The notes: generated from the sequence alone by a model not told the origin. A DNA stretch of 64,000 nucleotides from Hydrogenophilales bacterium (GCA_016719465.1 JADJYY010000015.1:1-64000), one strand, 5' to 3'. Counted from the stretch's first letter, positions 50,959 through 60,070 are shown. Translations and numbers: made by a program.

Positions 50959-52402
50959 GGCCGTCCTTGCCCAGGGCTTTCACCGCCGCGATGAACACCT
51001 CGGCGCGGTGGGCGTAGTTGCGGAACATGTCCCAGCTGGCGCAGGCCGGGGACAGCAGCACCGCATCCCCCGGCCGGGATAGCCGGTAAGCCAGTTCCAC
51101 GGCCTCTTCCATGCTCTCGGCGCGATGGACCGGGCATGCGTCGCCGATGGCCGCTTCCACCAACGGCCCATCCCGCCCGATCTGCACCACGGCACGGGCG
51201 TTTTTCACCGCGTCCCCGAGGGGGGAGAAGTCCTGGCCCTTGCCGTCGCCCCCGGCGATCAGCACCACCGGCACCGTGAAGCCCAGCAGGGCCGCCGCCG
51301 TGGCGCCAACGTTGGTGCCCTTGGAGTCGTCGTAGAACGCGCGCCCGGCCACCTCGCCCACCTTCTGCACCCGGTGGGGCAGTCCCTCGAAGGTTTTCAG
51401 GGCTGGCACCAGGCCCGCGTAGGGCAGGCCGATGCCGCGACACAAGGCCAGGGCCGCCAGGGCATTGGCGGCATTGTGCAGGCCGGCGATGGGCAGCTTG
51501 TCCACCGGCAGCAGGGCTTCGTCGCCTTCGCACAGCCAGAGGCGGTCCTTGCGGTTGGCGAGGCAGAAATTCCCAGGGGCAAGGGACAAGGAGCAAGGGG
51601 CAAGGGGGATATCGGCGATGCCGAAGGTCCACTGGACCAATTCCGGCCTTGCCATGGTCATGACCATCGGGTCGTCCCGGTTCAGGACCTGGATACAGGG
51701 GTTTTCCCTTGCCCCTTGCTCCTTGTCCCTTGCCCCCTCGGCAACGCCGAATATGCGCGCCTTCGCCGCCGCGTAATCCTCCAGGCCGGCATAACGGTCC
51801 ATATGATCCTGGGAAATGTTGAGTACGGTGGCGGCGTCCGGCTTCAGGCTGGAGGTGGTTTCCAGCTGGAAGCTGGACAGTTCCAGCACCCACACGTCCG
51901 GGCAGCGGCCCAGGGTGTCCTGGTTGTCCAGGGCGTCCAGCACCGGCAGGCCGATGTTGCCGGCCACCACCGTGTCCAGGCCCACGGCGGCGCACAGATG
52001 GCCCACCAGGCTGGTGACCGTGCTCTTGCCGTTGGATCCGGTGATGGCGATGACGTAGGCGGAACTGTCCTGGAGGGCCCGGGCGAACAGTTCCACGTCG
52101 CCCACCACGTCCTTGCCCGCCTTCAGCGCCCATTGCAGCTCGGGGGTGGCCAGGGCCACGCCGGGGCTGGAGACGATGAGGTCGGCCCAGGCGAAATCGG
52201 CCTGATCGAAACCGCCCAGGCGCAAGGTGGCTTCCGGGAAGGCTTCGCGGATGCGCTGGGCGTGGGGCGGCTCTTCCCGGGTATCCGTGGCGCGGACCTG
52301 GGCGTCATGTTCGATCAGCCAGCGCACGCAGGAGGCGCCGGTGTCGCCCAGGCCCACGACCAGGGCCTTGCAGCCGGCATAGTTGGTGATGGTTCTCGTC
52401 AT
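50948..52402 (-). CDS. murD: UDP-N-acetylmuramoyl-L-alanine--D-glutamate ligase MurD
   Basis: 484 residues, longer than the usual 440-460. ATP loop ITGSNGKSTVTSLVGH, central NISQDHMDRY, C-terminal SKGTNVGATAAAL and LLSPACASWDMF. Adds D-Glu. The extra length includes two low-complexity inserts, GARDKEQGARE and PLAPCSLSLAPG, encoded by a perfect 31-bp inverted repeat built of 7-mers. The inserts flank the VLNRDD strand and lie at surface-loop positions by comparison with E. coli MurD. The frame stays open, so the enzyme is probably active. Confidence 0.96.
   Translation of the reverse strand: MTRTITNYAGCKALVVGLGDTGASCVRWLIEHDAQVRATDTREEPPHAQRIREAFPEATLRLGGFDQADFAWADLIVSSPGVALATPELQWALKAGKDVVGDVELFARALQDSSAYVIAITGSNGKSTVTSLVGHLCAAVGLDTVVAGNIGLPVLDALDNQDTLGRCPDVWVLELSSFQLETTSSLKPDAATVLNISQDHMDRYAGLEDYAAAKARIFGVAEGARDKEQGARENPCIQVLNRDDPMVMTMARPELVQWTFGIADIPLAPCSLSLAPGNFCLANRKDRLWLCEGDEALLPVDKLPIAGLHNAANALAALALCRGIGLPYAGLVPALKTFEGLPHRVQKVGEVAGRAFYDDSKGTNVGATAAALLGFTVPVVLIAGGDGKGQDFSPLGDAVKNARAVVQIGRDGPLVEAAIGDACPVHRAESMEEAVELAYRLSRPGDAVLLSPACASWDMFRNYAHRAEVFIAAVKALGKDGHVS
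51576..51736. repeat. Perfect 31-bp inverted repeat of heptamers inside murD
   Basis: Left copy 51576-51606 is four 7-mers of form GG(G/A)(G/A)CAA plus GGG. Right copy 51706-51736 is its exact reverse complement. They are separated by 99 bases of coding sequence. Unit order is conserved between copies, pointing to one copy derived from the other or an inverted-pair element. Confidence 0.9.
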
Positions 52403-52409
52403 GGTCGCG

Positions 52410-53495
52410 TCACCTCAGCTTCAGGGAGGCCAGGCCGATGAGCACCAGCATCATGCTGATGATCCAGAAGCGGACGACGACTTGCGTTTCCTTCCAGCCC
52501 TTCTTTTCGAAGTGGTGGTGGATGGGCGCCATGAGGAATACCCGCTTGCCGCGCAGCTTGAAGGAGCCCACCTGGACCATGACCGAGATGGCCTCGGCGA
52601 CGAACACGCCGCCCATGATGAACAGCACGATCTCCTGGCGCACGATGACGGCAACCACGCCCAGGCCGGCGCCCAGGGCCAGGGCGCCCACGTCGCCCAT
52701 GAACACCTCGGCCGGGTAGGCGTTGAACCAGAGGAAGGCGAGTCCCGCCCCCATGAGGGCGGCGCAGAAGATCACCAGTTCGCCGGCGCCGGGGATGTGG
52801 GGCAGGCCCAGGTACTTGGAGAACACGGCGTGGCCGGCCACGTAGGCGAAGATGGCCAGGGCCCCCGCCACCATGACCGTGGGCAGGATGGCCAGGCCGT
52901 CGGCGCCGTCGGTCAGGTTCACCGCGTTGCTGGTGCCGACGATGACGAAATAGGCCAGCACCACGAAGCCCACCGCGCCCAGGGGCATGACGATGTGCTT
53001 GAAGAAGGGCACGATGAGCTCGGTCTGGGCCGGCAGATGGGCGGACCAGGCCAGCCAGGCGGCGATGGCGGCGGCGATGACCGACTGCCAGAAATACTTC
53101 CAGCGGGAGGCCAGGCCGCGCGGGTTCTTCTCCACCACCTTGCGCCAGTCGTCCACCCAGCCAATGATGCCGAAGCCCACCAGGGTGAGCAGGGAGATCC
53201 AGACGTAGCGGTTGGTGAGATCGGCCCACAGCAGGGTGGTGATGATCACCGAGGCCAGGATCAGGGCGCCGCCCATGGTGGGGGTGCCGGCCTTGACCAG
53301 ATGGGTTTGCGGGCCGTCGTCCCGCACCGGCTGGCCCACCTTCAGGGTGGTGAGCTTGCGGATCATCCAGGGGCCGACGATGAAGGAGATGATCAGCGCC
53401 GTCAGCGCCGCCAGCACGCCGCGCAGGGTGATGTAGTTGAAGACGTTGAACAGGCGGATGTCGTGGCCGATCCACTTGGCGAGCATCAATAACAT
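52410..53495 (-). CDS. mraY: Phospho-N-acetylmuramoyl-pentapeptide transferase MraY
   Basis: 361-residue, ten-helix enzyme making lipid I. Metal and substrate motifs TPTMGGALIL, GWVDDWRK, NAVNLTDGADGLAIL, and APIHHHFEKKGWKE. ATG 53495 overlaps the murF end by 10 bases and gives the standard length. Confidence 0.97.
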   Translation of the reverse strand: MLLMLAKWIGHDIRLFNVFNYITLRGVLAALTALIISFIVGPWMIRKLTTLKVGQPVRDDGPQTHLVKAGTPTMGGALILASVIITTLLWADLTNRYVWISLLTLVGFGIIGWVDDWRKVVEKNPRGLASRWKYFWQSVIAAAIAAWLAWSAHLPAQTELIVPFFKHIVMPLGAVGFVVLAYFVIVGTSNAVNLTDGADGLAILPTVMVAGALAIFAYVAGHAVFSKYLGLPHIPGAGELVIFCAALMGAGLAFLWFNAYPAEVFMGDVGALALGAGLGVVAVIVRQEIVLFIMGGVFVAEAISVMVQVGSFKLRGKRVFLMAPIHHHFEKKGWKETQVVVRFWIISMMLVLIGLASLKLR

Positions 53496-54817
53496 TTGTG
53501 CGCCTCCATGAAGGATTGCACCACCCGTTCCATCTTCATGAAGCGGGAGCCCTTCACCAGCACCGTCACGTCCGGCCCCAGGGCGCACTCGATTTCCGCC
53601 AGCAATTCCTCGATGCGCTCGAAGTGCATGGCGCCCGCGCCGAACCCCTTTGCCGTATGCGCCGACATCTCGCCCAGGCAGAGCAGCCGCTCGATGCCGG
53701 TGGCGCGGGCCTGCTCGCCCACCTCCCCATGGAGGGCGGCGGCATCCGGCCCCAGTTCGCCCATGTCGCCCAGGACCAGGATGCGGGTGCCCGGCCGCTC
53801 GGCCAGCACCTGGATGGCGGCCAGGGTGGAATCCGGGTTGGCGTTGTAGGTGTCGTCGATGAGGGTGGCGCCCAGGATGCAGGGGTGGATTTGCAGGCGT
53901 CCCTTGGTACCGACATAGGCGGCCAGGCCCTTGGCCACCGAGTCCGCCGAAGCACCCAGGGCCAGGGATGCCGCCGCGGCCGCGGCGGCGTTGCGCAGGT
54001 TGTGCCGGCCGGGAACGCGCAGGGTGGTCTCGATAAGGCCGGCGGGGGTGGAGAATCCGCCCTCGCCGATACGCACGTCCGCATCCGCCGCGAAGCCGAA
54101 GCCCATCACCCGATGGCCGCCGGCCATTTCGCGCCACAGGCCGGCGTGGGGATCGTCGGCATTGACGATGGCGATGCCGTCGTCCTTCAGGCCGGCATAG
54201 ATCTCGCCTTTGGCCCGGGCCACCGCTTCCACGCTGCCCAGTCCCTCCAGGTGGGCGCGCAGGGCGTTGTTGACCAGGGCCACGTCGGGACGGGCGAGTT
54301 CGGTCAGGTAGGCCAGTTCGCCGGGATGGTTCATGCCCATCTCGATCACCGCGTGGCGATGGGCGGGGGTGAGCCGCAGCAGGGTCAGCGGCATGCCGAT
54401 GTCGTTGTTCAGGTTGCCGGAGGTGGCGAGTACCGCATCCGCCCCGGCTTCCTCGGCCAGGATGGCGGCCACCATTTCCTTCACCGTGGTCTTGCCGTTG
54501 CTGCCGGTGATGGCCACCAGCCTGGCCGGCATGTTGGCCCGATGCCAGGCGGCCAGCCGGCCCAGGGCCAGGCGGGTGTCGTCCACCACCAGGGCGGAGG
54601 GAGGCGCCAGGTTGGCGCCGGCTTCCACCATCACGGCGGCGGCGCCGGCTTCCAGGGCCTTCGCGGCGAAGGCGTGGCCGTCGAAACGGGGGCCTTTCAG
54701 GGCCACGAACAGGCAGCCGGCGGGCAGGTTGCGGGTGTCCGTGGAAACGGACGTGATTTCCACGTCGGCGCCGACGGCCCGGGCATTCAGGGCGCGGGCG
54801 GCCTCATGCAGACGCAC
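53486..54817 (-). CDS. murF: UDP-N-acetylmuramoyl-tripeptide--D-Ala-D-Ala ligase MurF
   Basis: 443 residues from GTG 54817. ATP loop AITGSNGKTTVKEMVAAIL, EMGMNHPGE, DDTYNANPDST and GDMGELG. The GTG start (VRLHEAARAL) is chosen because GAAGGGA lies 6 bases upstream and the N-terminus matches the family. An ATG at 54844 would add nine residues and overlap murE by 41 bases. Overlaps murE by 14 and mraY by 10. Confidence 0.95.
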   Translation of the reverse strand: MRLHEAARALNARAVGADVEITSVSTDTRNLPAGCLFVALKGPRFDGHAFAAKALEAGAAAVMVEAGANLAPPSALVVDDTRLALGRLAAWHRANMPARLVAITGSNGKTTVKEMVAAILAEEAGADAVLATSGNLNNDIGMPLTLLRLTPAHRHAVIEMGMNHPGELAYLTELARPDVALVNNALRAHLEGLGSVEAVARAKGEIYAGLKDDGIAIVNADDPHAGLWREMAGGHRVMGFGFAADADVRIGEGGFSTPAGLIETTLRVPGRHNLRNAAAAAAASLALGASADSVAKGLAAYVGTKGRLQIHPCILGATLIDDTYNANPDSTLAAIQVLAERPGTRILVLGDMGELGPDAAALHGEVGEQARATGIERLLCLGEMSAHTAKGFGAGAMHFERIEELLAEIECALGPDVTVLVKGSRFMKMERVVQSFMEAHKCY

Positions 54818-56327
54818 GGGGATTCCCTTCGGTTGTCGAGGCATTTCGCGCGGCCAGCGCCAGGCGAGCCTCGGCGAAATCGGAGAACGGGTGTTTCACG
54901 CCGTGGATCTCCTGGTAGTCCTCGTGGCCCTTGCCGGCCAGCACGACGATGTCCTCCGGGCCGGCATCGAGGATGGCGGCGCGAATCGCGGCGCGGCGGT
55001 CCACCATGGCTTCCTGGCCGGGCGGCATGCCGGACAGGATGTCGGCGATGATGCGGGCGGGCTCCTCGTTGCGCGGGTTGTCGCTGGTGACGATGGCCCG
55101 GTCCGCCACCGCCGCCACCGCCGCGCCCATGAGCGGACGCTTGCCGGTGTCGCGGCCGCCGCCGCAGCCGAACACGCAGATGAGCCGCCCCGGGGTCAGG
55201 AGCTTGAGGGCCAGCAGCACCTTTTCCAGGGCGTCCGGGGTATGGGCGAAATCGACGATGACCGTGGGCCCGTCACCCGGCTCGGCCACGCGCTGCATGC
55301 GGCCGGCCACGGGGCGCACCGCCGACAGGGCGGCCAGGGCGTCGGCGAGGGGGACGTCGGCGGCCAGGAGGGCGCCCAGGACGGCGAGCAGGTTGTAGGC
55401 GTTGAACTCGCCCAGCAGGGGCGAAACGAGTTCGCCGCGCCCCCAGGGCGAGGCGATTTCAAGCCGCAGCCCATGACGGCTGGCCTGGCATTTCTCCGCG
55501 CGCAGTTCCCCGGATTTCAGGCCGTAGCTCAGCACCCGGCAGGCGCCGCCGCGAAGTTGCCCGGCCAGGGTGGCGCCCAGTTCGTCGTCGCCGTTGAGCA
55601 CCGCCCATCGCAGGCCGGGCCAGTGGAACAGGCGGGATTTGGCGGCGGCGTAGCTGGCCATGTCGCCGTGGTAATCCAGGTGATCGCGGGACAGGTTGGT
55701 GAATACCGCCACGTCGAAGGCCACGCCCTCCACCCGGCCCTGGTCGAGGCCATGGGAGGAGACCTCCATGGCCACGCCGGCGGCTCCGTCATCCCGGTAG
55801 CGGGCCAGGAGCCCCTGCAGGGACACGGCATCCGGCGTGGTGTGGCTGGCGTGGAGGAGCGAGCCCTCGACGCCGCCCGTGGCGTCCACGAAACCATTGC
55901 CGACGGTGCCGATGGTGGCGGTCTTGCGTCCCAGGCCGGAGTGGGCGGCGGCCAGCCAGTGGGCGACGGAGGTCTTGCCGTTGGTGCCGGTGATGCCCGT
56001 CATCCACAAGGCCGTGGAGGGCTCGCCATGCCAGGCGGCGGCCAGCGGGGCGGCGCGTTGCCGCAGGCCCGCGAGCGGGAAATGGGGGGCGCGCCAGTCC
56101 GGGTTCCAGCTCCAGCCCTCGGGCTCCCAGACCACGGCGGCCGCGCCGGCATGGATGGCCTGGGCGATGTGGGCGCGGCCGTCATGGGTGTCGCCGGGAT
56201 GGGCCAGGAAGATGTCGCCGGGCTCCACCCGCCGGCTGTCGGCGGTCATGCCCCGGGCGACGGGGGCCAGGGCGCGCAGTTCGGCGGCCATTTCCAGATA
56301 GGGCGCCATGTCGGGGAGCGCGCTCAT
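54804..56327 (-). CDS. murE: UDP-MurNAc-tripeptide synthetase MurE (meso-DAP adding)
   Basis: 507 residues. ATP loop GITGTNGKTSVAHWLA, SSHGLDQGRV, and the specificity motif DNPRNEEP, which selects meso-diaminopimelate; so the peptidoglycan is of the usual Gram-negative type. ATG 56327 overlaps ftsI stop by ATGA; a longer frame upstream is ftsI sequence out of frame. Confidence 0.97.
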   Translation of the reverse strand: MSALPDMAPYLEMAAELRALAPVARGMTADSRRVEPGDIFLAHPGDTHDGRAHIAQAIHAGAAAVVWEPEGWSWNPDWRAPHFPLAGLRQRAAPLAAAWHGEPSTALWMTGITGTNGKTSVAHWLAAAHSGLGRKTATIGTVGNGFVDATGGVEGSLLHASHTTPDAVSLQGLLARYRDDGAAGVAMEVSSHGLDQGRVEGVAFDVAVFTNLSRDHLDYHGDMASYAAAKSRLFHWPGLRWAVLNGDDELGATLAGQLRGGACRVLSYGLKSGELRAEKCQASRHGLRLEIASPWGRGELVSPLLGEFNAYNLLAVLGALLAADVPLADALAALSAVRPVAGRMQRVAEPGDGPTVIVDFAHTPDALEKVLLALKLLTPGRLICVFGCGGGRDTGKRPLMGAAVAAVADRAIVTSDNPRNEEPARIIADILSGMPPGQEAMVDRRAAIRAAILDAGPEDIVVLAGKGHEDYQEIHGVKHPFSDFAEARLALAARNASTTEGNPRASA

Positions 56328-58057
56328 ACCGACTCGGGCACCACGGGCGTGGCGCCGGGTGGCGCGCTGCCCTGGTCGAAGGGGGCGTCGGGGGGCAGGG
56401 CCATGAAGCGCAGGGCGCCGGCCATGATGCGTGAGAACACCGGCGCGGCCACCAGGCCGCCGTAGTATTCCTTGCCGTTGGGCTCGTCGATCATCACCGC
56501 CACCACCAGGCGCGGATCGGAGGCGGGGGCCAGGCCGACGAAGGAACTGATGTAGCGATTGCCGGCATAGCTGCCATCCACGAATTTGTGGGCGGTGCCG
56601 GTCTTGCCCGCCACCCGGTAGCCCGCTACCCGGGCCATGGGGGCCGTGCCGCCGTCCTGGGTCACCCGTTCCAGCATGGCCAGGACCTGCCGCGCGGTGT
56701 CGGGGCTCATCACCCGGGTGCCGGTGGCGGCGCTTTCCCGGCGCAGGGTGGTCAGGCCGGGCATGACCCCCTCGTTGGCGAAGGCGGTGTAGGCGCGGGC
56801 CAGTTGCAGCAGGCTCAGGGACAGCCCATGGCCGAAGGACATGGTGGCCTTCTCGATGGGGCGCCAACTGCTGGAGGGCCGCAAGCGGCCGCCGACCTCG
56901 CCCGGCAGGCCGGACTTGGGCTGGGCACCCAGGCCGGCGCGGGTGAGCAAACGCCAGTAATCCTCGCCGCGCATTTCCAGGGCGATCTTGGCCAGGGCCA
57001 CGTTGCTGGAGACCTGCACCGCGTCGGATAGCGTCATGACACCCTTGGGGTGGGTGTCGGTGATGCGCTTGTCGCCGATCACGAACCAGCCGGGGCCGGT
57101 GTCGATGCGCGTTTCCGGATTCGCCACGCCGGCGTCCAGGGCGGCCGCCACGAACAGGGGCTTCATGGTGGAGCCGGGCTCGAAGGTGTCGGTGACGGCC
57201 CGGTTGCGCAGCCGCGCCGCCTCGAAGGTGGCGCGGCTGTTGGGGTTGAAGCTGGGCGAATTGGCCAGGGCGAGGATTTCCCCGGTCCTGGCGTCCAGCA
57301 CCACCACGGCCCCGGCCTTGGCCTGGTTGCGGGTGATCGCGTCGGACAACTCCCGGTAGGCCAGGTACTGGATGTGCTGGTTGAGGGACAGGGCCAGGTC
57401 GCGGCCCGGCTTCGGCGCCTTGATGCGCTCCAGGATTTCCACCACGTTGCCGGGGCGGTCCTTCACCACCCGCTGGGCGCCGGGTTCGCCGGCGAGCCAG
57501 GACTGGAAGGCCAGTTCCAGGCCTTCCTGGCCCTGGTCCTCGATGTTGGTGATGCCCAGCACGTGGGCCGTGACCTCGCCGGCCGGATAGTAGCGGCGAT
57601 AGGCCGGCTTGCCGTGCAGGCCGGCGATGTCGAGCGCCTTGGCCTGGGAGGCCTTGGGCGGTTCCACCAGGCGCTCGATGTAGACGAAGGCCTTGGACTT
57701 GTCGGCGAACAATCGCCTGAGATGATCCGGGTTCTTCTCCAGGATGTGGGCCAGGGACTGGATCTGGGCGGCGCTGGGGTTGGCCTCCCGGGGGTTGGCC
57801 CAGAGGGTTTCCACCGGCGTGCTGACCGCCAGGGGTTCGCCGCGCCGATCCGTGATCATGCCCCGGTAGGCCGGGATGGGGGCGATGCGCTGCACCCGTT
57901 TTTCACCCTGGTCGGTGAGGAACTCGCTCTGCCAGACCTGGAGGTAGACCGCCCGCGCGGACAGGGCCGCGAAGCCGCCGAACAGCAGGGCCAGGGTCAG
58001 GCGCATGCGCCAGCGTTGCAGGTCCAGGTGCAGGAGGGGATGGGCGCGGTATCGCAT
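56324..58057 (-). CDS. ftsI: Septal peptidoglycan transpeptidase FtsI (PBP3)
   Basis: 577 residues. One N-terminal helix (about 18-38), a dimerisation/pedestal domain with RRYYPAGEVTAHVLG, and a transpeptidase domain with the catalytic Ser in EPGSTMKPL, SSN motif in VQVSSNVALAK, and AGKTGTAHK. Cross-links septal wall with FtsW. Start ATG overlaps the ftsL stop (TGATG). Confidence 0.97.
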   Translation of the reverse strand: MRYRAHPLLHLDLQRWRMRLTLALLFGGFAALSARAVYLQVWQSEFLTDQGEKRVQRIAPIPAYRGMITDRRGEPLAVSTPVETLWANPREANPSAAQIQSLAHILEKNPDHLRRLFADKSKAFVYIERLVEPPKASQAKALDIAGLHGKPAYRRYYPAGEVTAHVLGITNIEDQGQEGLELAFQSWLAGEPGAQRVVKDRPGNVVEILERIKAPKPGRDLALSLNQHIQYLAYRELSDAITRNQAKAGAVVVLDARTGEILALANSPSFNPNSRATFEAARLRNRAVTDTFEPGSTMKPLFVAAALDAGVANPETRIDTGPGWFVIGDKRITDTHPKGVMTLSDAVQVSSNVALAKIALEMRGEDYWRLLTRAGLGAQPKSGLPGEVGGRLRPSSSWRPIEKATMSFGHGLSLSLLQLARAYTAFANEGVMPGLTTLRRESAATGTRVMSPDTARQVLAMLERVTQDGGTAPMARVAGYRVAGKTGTAHKFVDGSYAGNRYISSFVGLAPASDPRLVVAVMIDEPNGKEYYGGLVAAPVFSRIMAGALRFMALPPDAPFDQGSAPPGATPVVPESV

Positions 58058-58359
58058 CAGGGCAGGGCCTTTGCCTCGGCCGTCGTGTCGGCCCCCGCGT
58101 CATCGCGCAGCACATAGATGCGCGCCGGCTCGGGGATGGTCATGCGCAGGCGGCCGCGCGCCACCTCTTCCACCCGGTTGTGCATCAGCCAGGTGGAAAT
58201 CTCCAGTTGCAACTGACCCCACTCCACGTCCAGATCACGGCCACGGGCCTGTTCGGACTGGAGCGCCACAAACAATTTGCGCGCCTGGTGGCGCGCTGAG
58301 ACGACGGAGAGGGCGCAAGCGACGAGCACCAGGACGAGCAGCAGATTCAGCTTGACCAT
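58057..58359 (-). CDS. ftsL: Cell division protein FtsL
   Basis: 100 residues. A membrane helix (LLLVLVLVACALSVV) right after the start, then a leucine-zipper-like coiled coil (ARKLFVALQSEQARGRDLD) and the conserved RVEEVARGRLRMTIPEPARI end. Joins FtsQ and FtsB. ATG 58359 overlaps rsmH by 13 bases. Confidence 0.92.
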   Translation of the reverse strand: MVKLNLLLVLVLVACALSVVSARHQARKLFVALQSEQARGRDLDVEWGQLQLEISTWLMHNRVEEVARGRLRMTIPEPARIYVLRDDAGADTTAEAKALP

Positions 58360-59315
58360 GCCGCCTCCATGCGCCCGCGCGGAGCGCCGGATTCGGAAGT
58401 TCTTTCGGCGACGCGCAGGGTCGCGCTGCGGGCGCGGGGGTTGGCCCGGCATTCCGCCTCGTCGGCCTTGCGCGCCTTGCCGATCAACTGGAGACGGCCG
58501 CCGCGCAGGGCGTGGGCGGGCAGGGGGATCTCGGGCGGTACCCGTTCCCCTTCCGCTTCCTCGCGCATGAACCGTTTCACCATTCGATCTTCCAGAGAAT
58601 GAAAACTGATCACCACCAGTCGCCCGCCCGCCTTCAGGCGGTCGACCGCTTGCGGCAACGCCGCCTCGATTTCCTCAAGTTCGCGGTTAACGAAAATCCG
58701 CACAGCTTGAAAAGTCCGTGTCGCCGGGTCCTGGCCCCGTTCGCGGGTGCGCACGGCGCCGGCGACAAGCGTTGCGAGCTGGCGGGTGGTCGCCAGCGGC
58801 GCGACTTCTCGCGCCTTAACAATCGCCCGCGCAACCTGCCGAGCAAACCGCTCTTCGCCATAGTCCCGGACAACGTGTGCAATCTCCTCTTCCGACGCCT
58901 GGTTCAACCAATCCGCCGCGGTCATCCCACGGCTGGTATCCATGCGCATGTCCAGCGGGGCGTCGAAGCGGAAGCTGAAGCCCCGTTCCGCCTCGTCCAG
59001 TTGCGGGCTGGATACCCCCAAATCGAACAACACCCCGTCCACTTCGCCGACGCCGCGCTCCCGCAGCGCCTCGTCCAGGCCGGAGAAGGCGGCATGGACG
59101 ATGGCGAATCGCCCGTCGTCCCACTTCCTCGCCTCCGCCACGGCCGCCGGATCCCGGTCCAGGGCGATGAGCCGGCCGTCCGGTCCCAGCCGCGCCAGGA
59201 TCTCCCGGCTGTGGCCGCCGCGCCCGAAGGTGGCGTCCACATAGATGCCGTCCGGGCGCACCGCCAACCCATCCACCGCGCCTTCCAGCAGAACGGAGAC
59301 ATGTCCGCCGGTCAC
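58347..59315 (-). CDS. rsmH: 16S rRNA (cytosine(1402)-N4)-methyltransferase RsmH (MraW)
   Basis: 322 residues. SAM motif YVDATFGRGGHSREIL, GVLFDLGVSSPQLDEAERGFSF split across the family's second motif, ALPQAVDRLKAGGRLVVISFH and the SLEDRMVKRF signature. Start GTG 59315 overlaps the mraZ stop (GTGA), giving VTGGHVSVLLEGAV. Confidence 0.96.
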   Translation of the reverse strand: MTGGHVSVLLEGAVDGLAVRPDGIYVDATFGRGGHSREILARLGPDGRLIALDRDPAAVAEARKWDDGRFAIVHAAFSGLDEALRERGVGEVDGVLFDLGVSSPQLDEAERGFSFRFDAPLDMRMDTSRGMTAADWLNQASEEEIAHVVRDYGEERFARQVARAIVKAREVAPLATTRQLATLVAGAVRTRERGQDPATRTFQAVRIFVNRELEEIEAALPQAVDRLKAGGRLVVISFHSLEDRMVKRFMREEAEGERVPPEIPLPAHALRGGRLQLIGKARKADEAECRANPRARSATLRVAERTSESGAPRGRMEAAWSS

Positions 59316-59785
59316 AGCGAGAAGCCCTTGAGCTCCTCGGGCAGGGTGCCGTTCTGGACGGCGGCGGAAATCATTTCCGGCAACTGGGCGGCGGCATCCA
59401 GCCGGGCCTGCCAGGCCGCGTCGCTCCAGATCGCGAACTTGTTGCCCTGGCCCACCAGCATCACGCCCTTTTCCAGCTTGGCGAACTTGCGCAGCAGGGG
59501 CGGAATCAGGATGCGGCCGGCGCCGTCCGGTTCGATCTCTTCCGCCGAACCGATCACCAGCAGCTTCAGTTGCTGGGTCAGCGGGTTGAAGCCGGGCAGG
59601 CCGTTGATCTGGCGTTCCAGGATCTCGAATTCGGGATAGGGGTAGAGCAGCAGACAACCGTTGGTGGGATCGACGGTGAGCATGAGATGGCCGCCGCATT
59701 GGGCGGAAAGCCGCTCGCGATACTTCGCCGGAACGGACAAACGTCCCTTCCCGTCCAGCGCCAGTAGCGTCGACCCGCGAAACAT
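59312..59785 (-). CDS. mraZ: Transcriptional regulator MraZ
   Basis: 157 residues with two AbrB-like swapped-hairpin domains, marked by DGKGRLSVPAKYRERL and DGAGRILIPPLLRKFA. It represses the dcw promoter by binding TGGG repeats; such repeats lie 40-64 bases upstream of its ATG. Shine-Dalgarno GGAGGAGA. First gene of the cluster. Confidence 0.97.
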   Translation of the reverse strand: MFRGSTLLALDGKGRLSVPAKYRERLSAQCGGHLMLTVDPTNGCLLLYPYPEFEILERQINGLPGFNPLTQQLKLLVIGSAEEIEPDGAGRILIPPLLRKFAKLEKGVMLVGQGNKFAIWSDAAWQARLDAAAQLPEMISAAVQNGTLPEELKGFSL

Positions 59786-59824
59786 CTCTTATATCTCCTC
59801 CGTGGTCCACTGGCCGACACCCGG

Positions 59825-59849
59825 CCACACAATCTCCCACTTGCTCCCA
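59825..59849 (-). promoter_or_regulatory. MraZ operator: three TGGGN-type boxes at 10-bp period
   Basis: On the minus strand TGGGA (59849-59845), TGGGA (59839-59835) and TGTGG (59829-59825), each separated by five bases, the layout of known MraZ sites. The first box overlaps the end of the -10 element. Confidence 0.8.
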
Positions 59850-59878
59850 CTATAGAGAACACAATTCCCCACCGTCAA
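59849..59878 (-). promoter_or_regulatory. mra promoter (sigma-70)
   Basis: TTGACG at 59878-59873 and TATAGT at 59854-59849 with an 18-bp spacer, driving mraZ and the dcw cluster. Predicted transcript start near 59842, inside the MraZ boxes. Confidence 0.8.
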
Positions 59879-59971
59879 GGCGAAAAAACAAAAAATTGCA
59901 ATGGGTTCAAGGACTTACAAAACGATGCCGCCAGCCTAAATATGCTTTCTTATTCGTGTGATATGTAAGTA

Positions 59972-59992
59972 ACTTAAAGTGACACTTTAAGT
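59972..59992. repeat. 10-bp perfect inverted repeat upstream of mraZ
   Basis: ACTTAAAGTG and its inverse around a single A. AT-rich, in the mraZ-rnpB gap. No T-tract; possibly an operator. Confidence 0.5.
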
Positions 59993-59994
59993 AG

Positions 59995-60009
59995 TGGGGC
60001 AAAGTGGGG
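59995..60009 (+). promoter_or_regulatory. Candidate second MraZ-like site (TGGGG-N5-TGGGG)
   Basis: Two TGGGG boxes at 59995 and 60005, five bases apart, on the strand opposite the main operator and 210 bases upstream of mraZ. Match to the MraZ pattern is by spacing only. Confidence 0.35.
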
Positions 60010-60070
60010 CATAAATGGCGAGCGCGCTCGCTGGCGCACCGGGGGAAACCTGAGGGGTTGTACGGAAGGG

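Noticed and set aside
48569..51736. CRISPR-like arrays
   Set aside because: Units are 7 bp, contiguous and without unique spacers; no cas genes.
46074..51736. Insertion-sequence remnants to explain the inverted repeats
   Set aside because: No transposase fragment, no target-site duplication, and unit sequence differs at each site.
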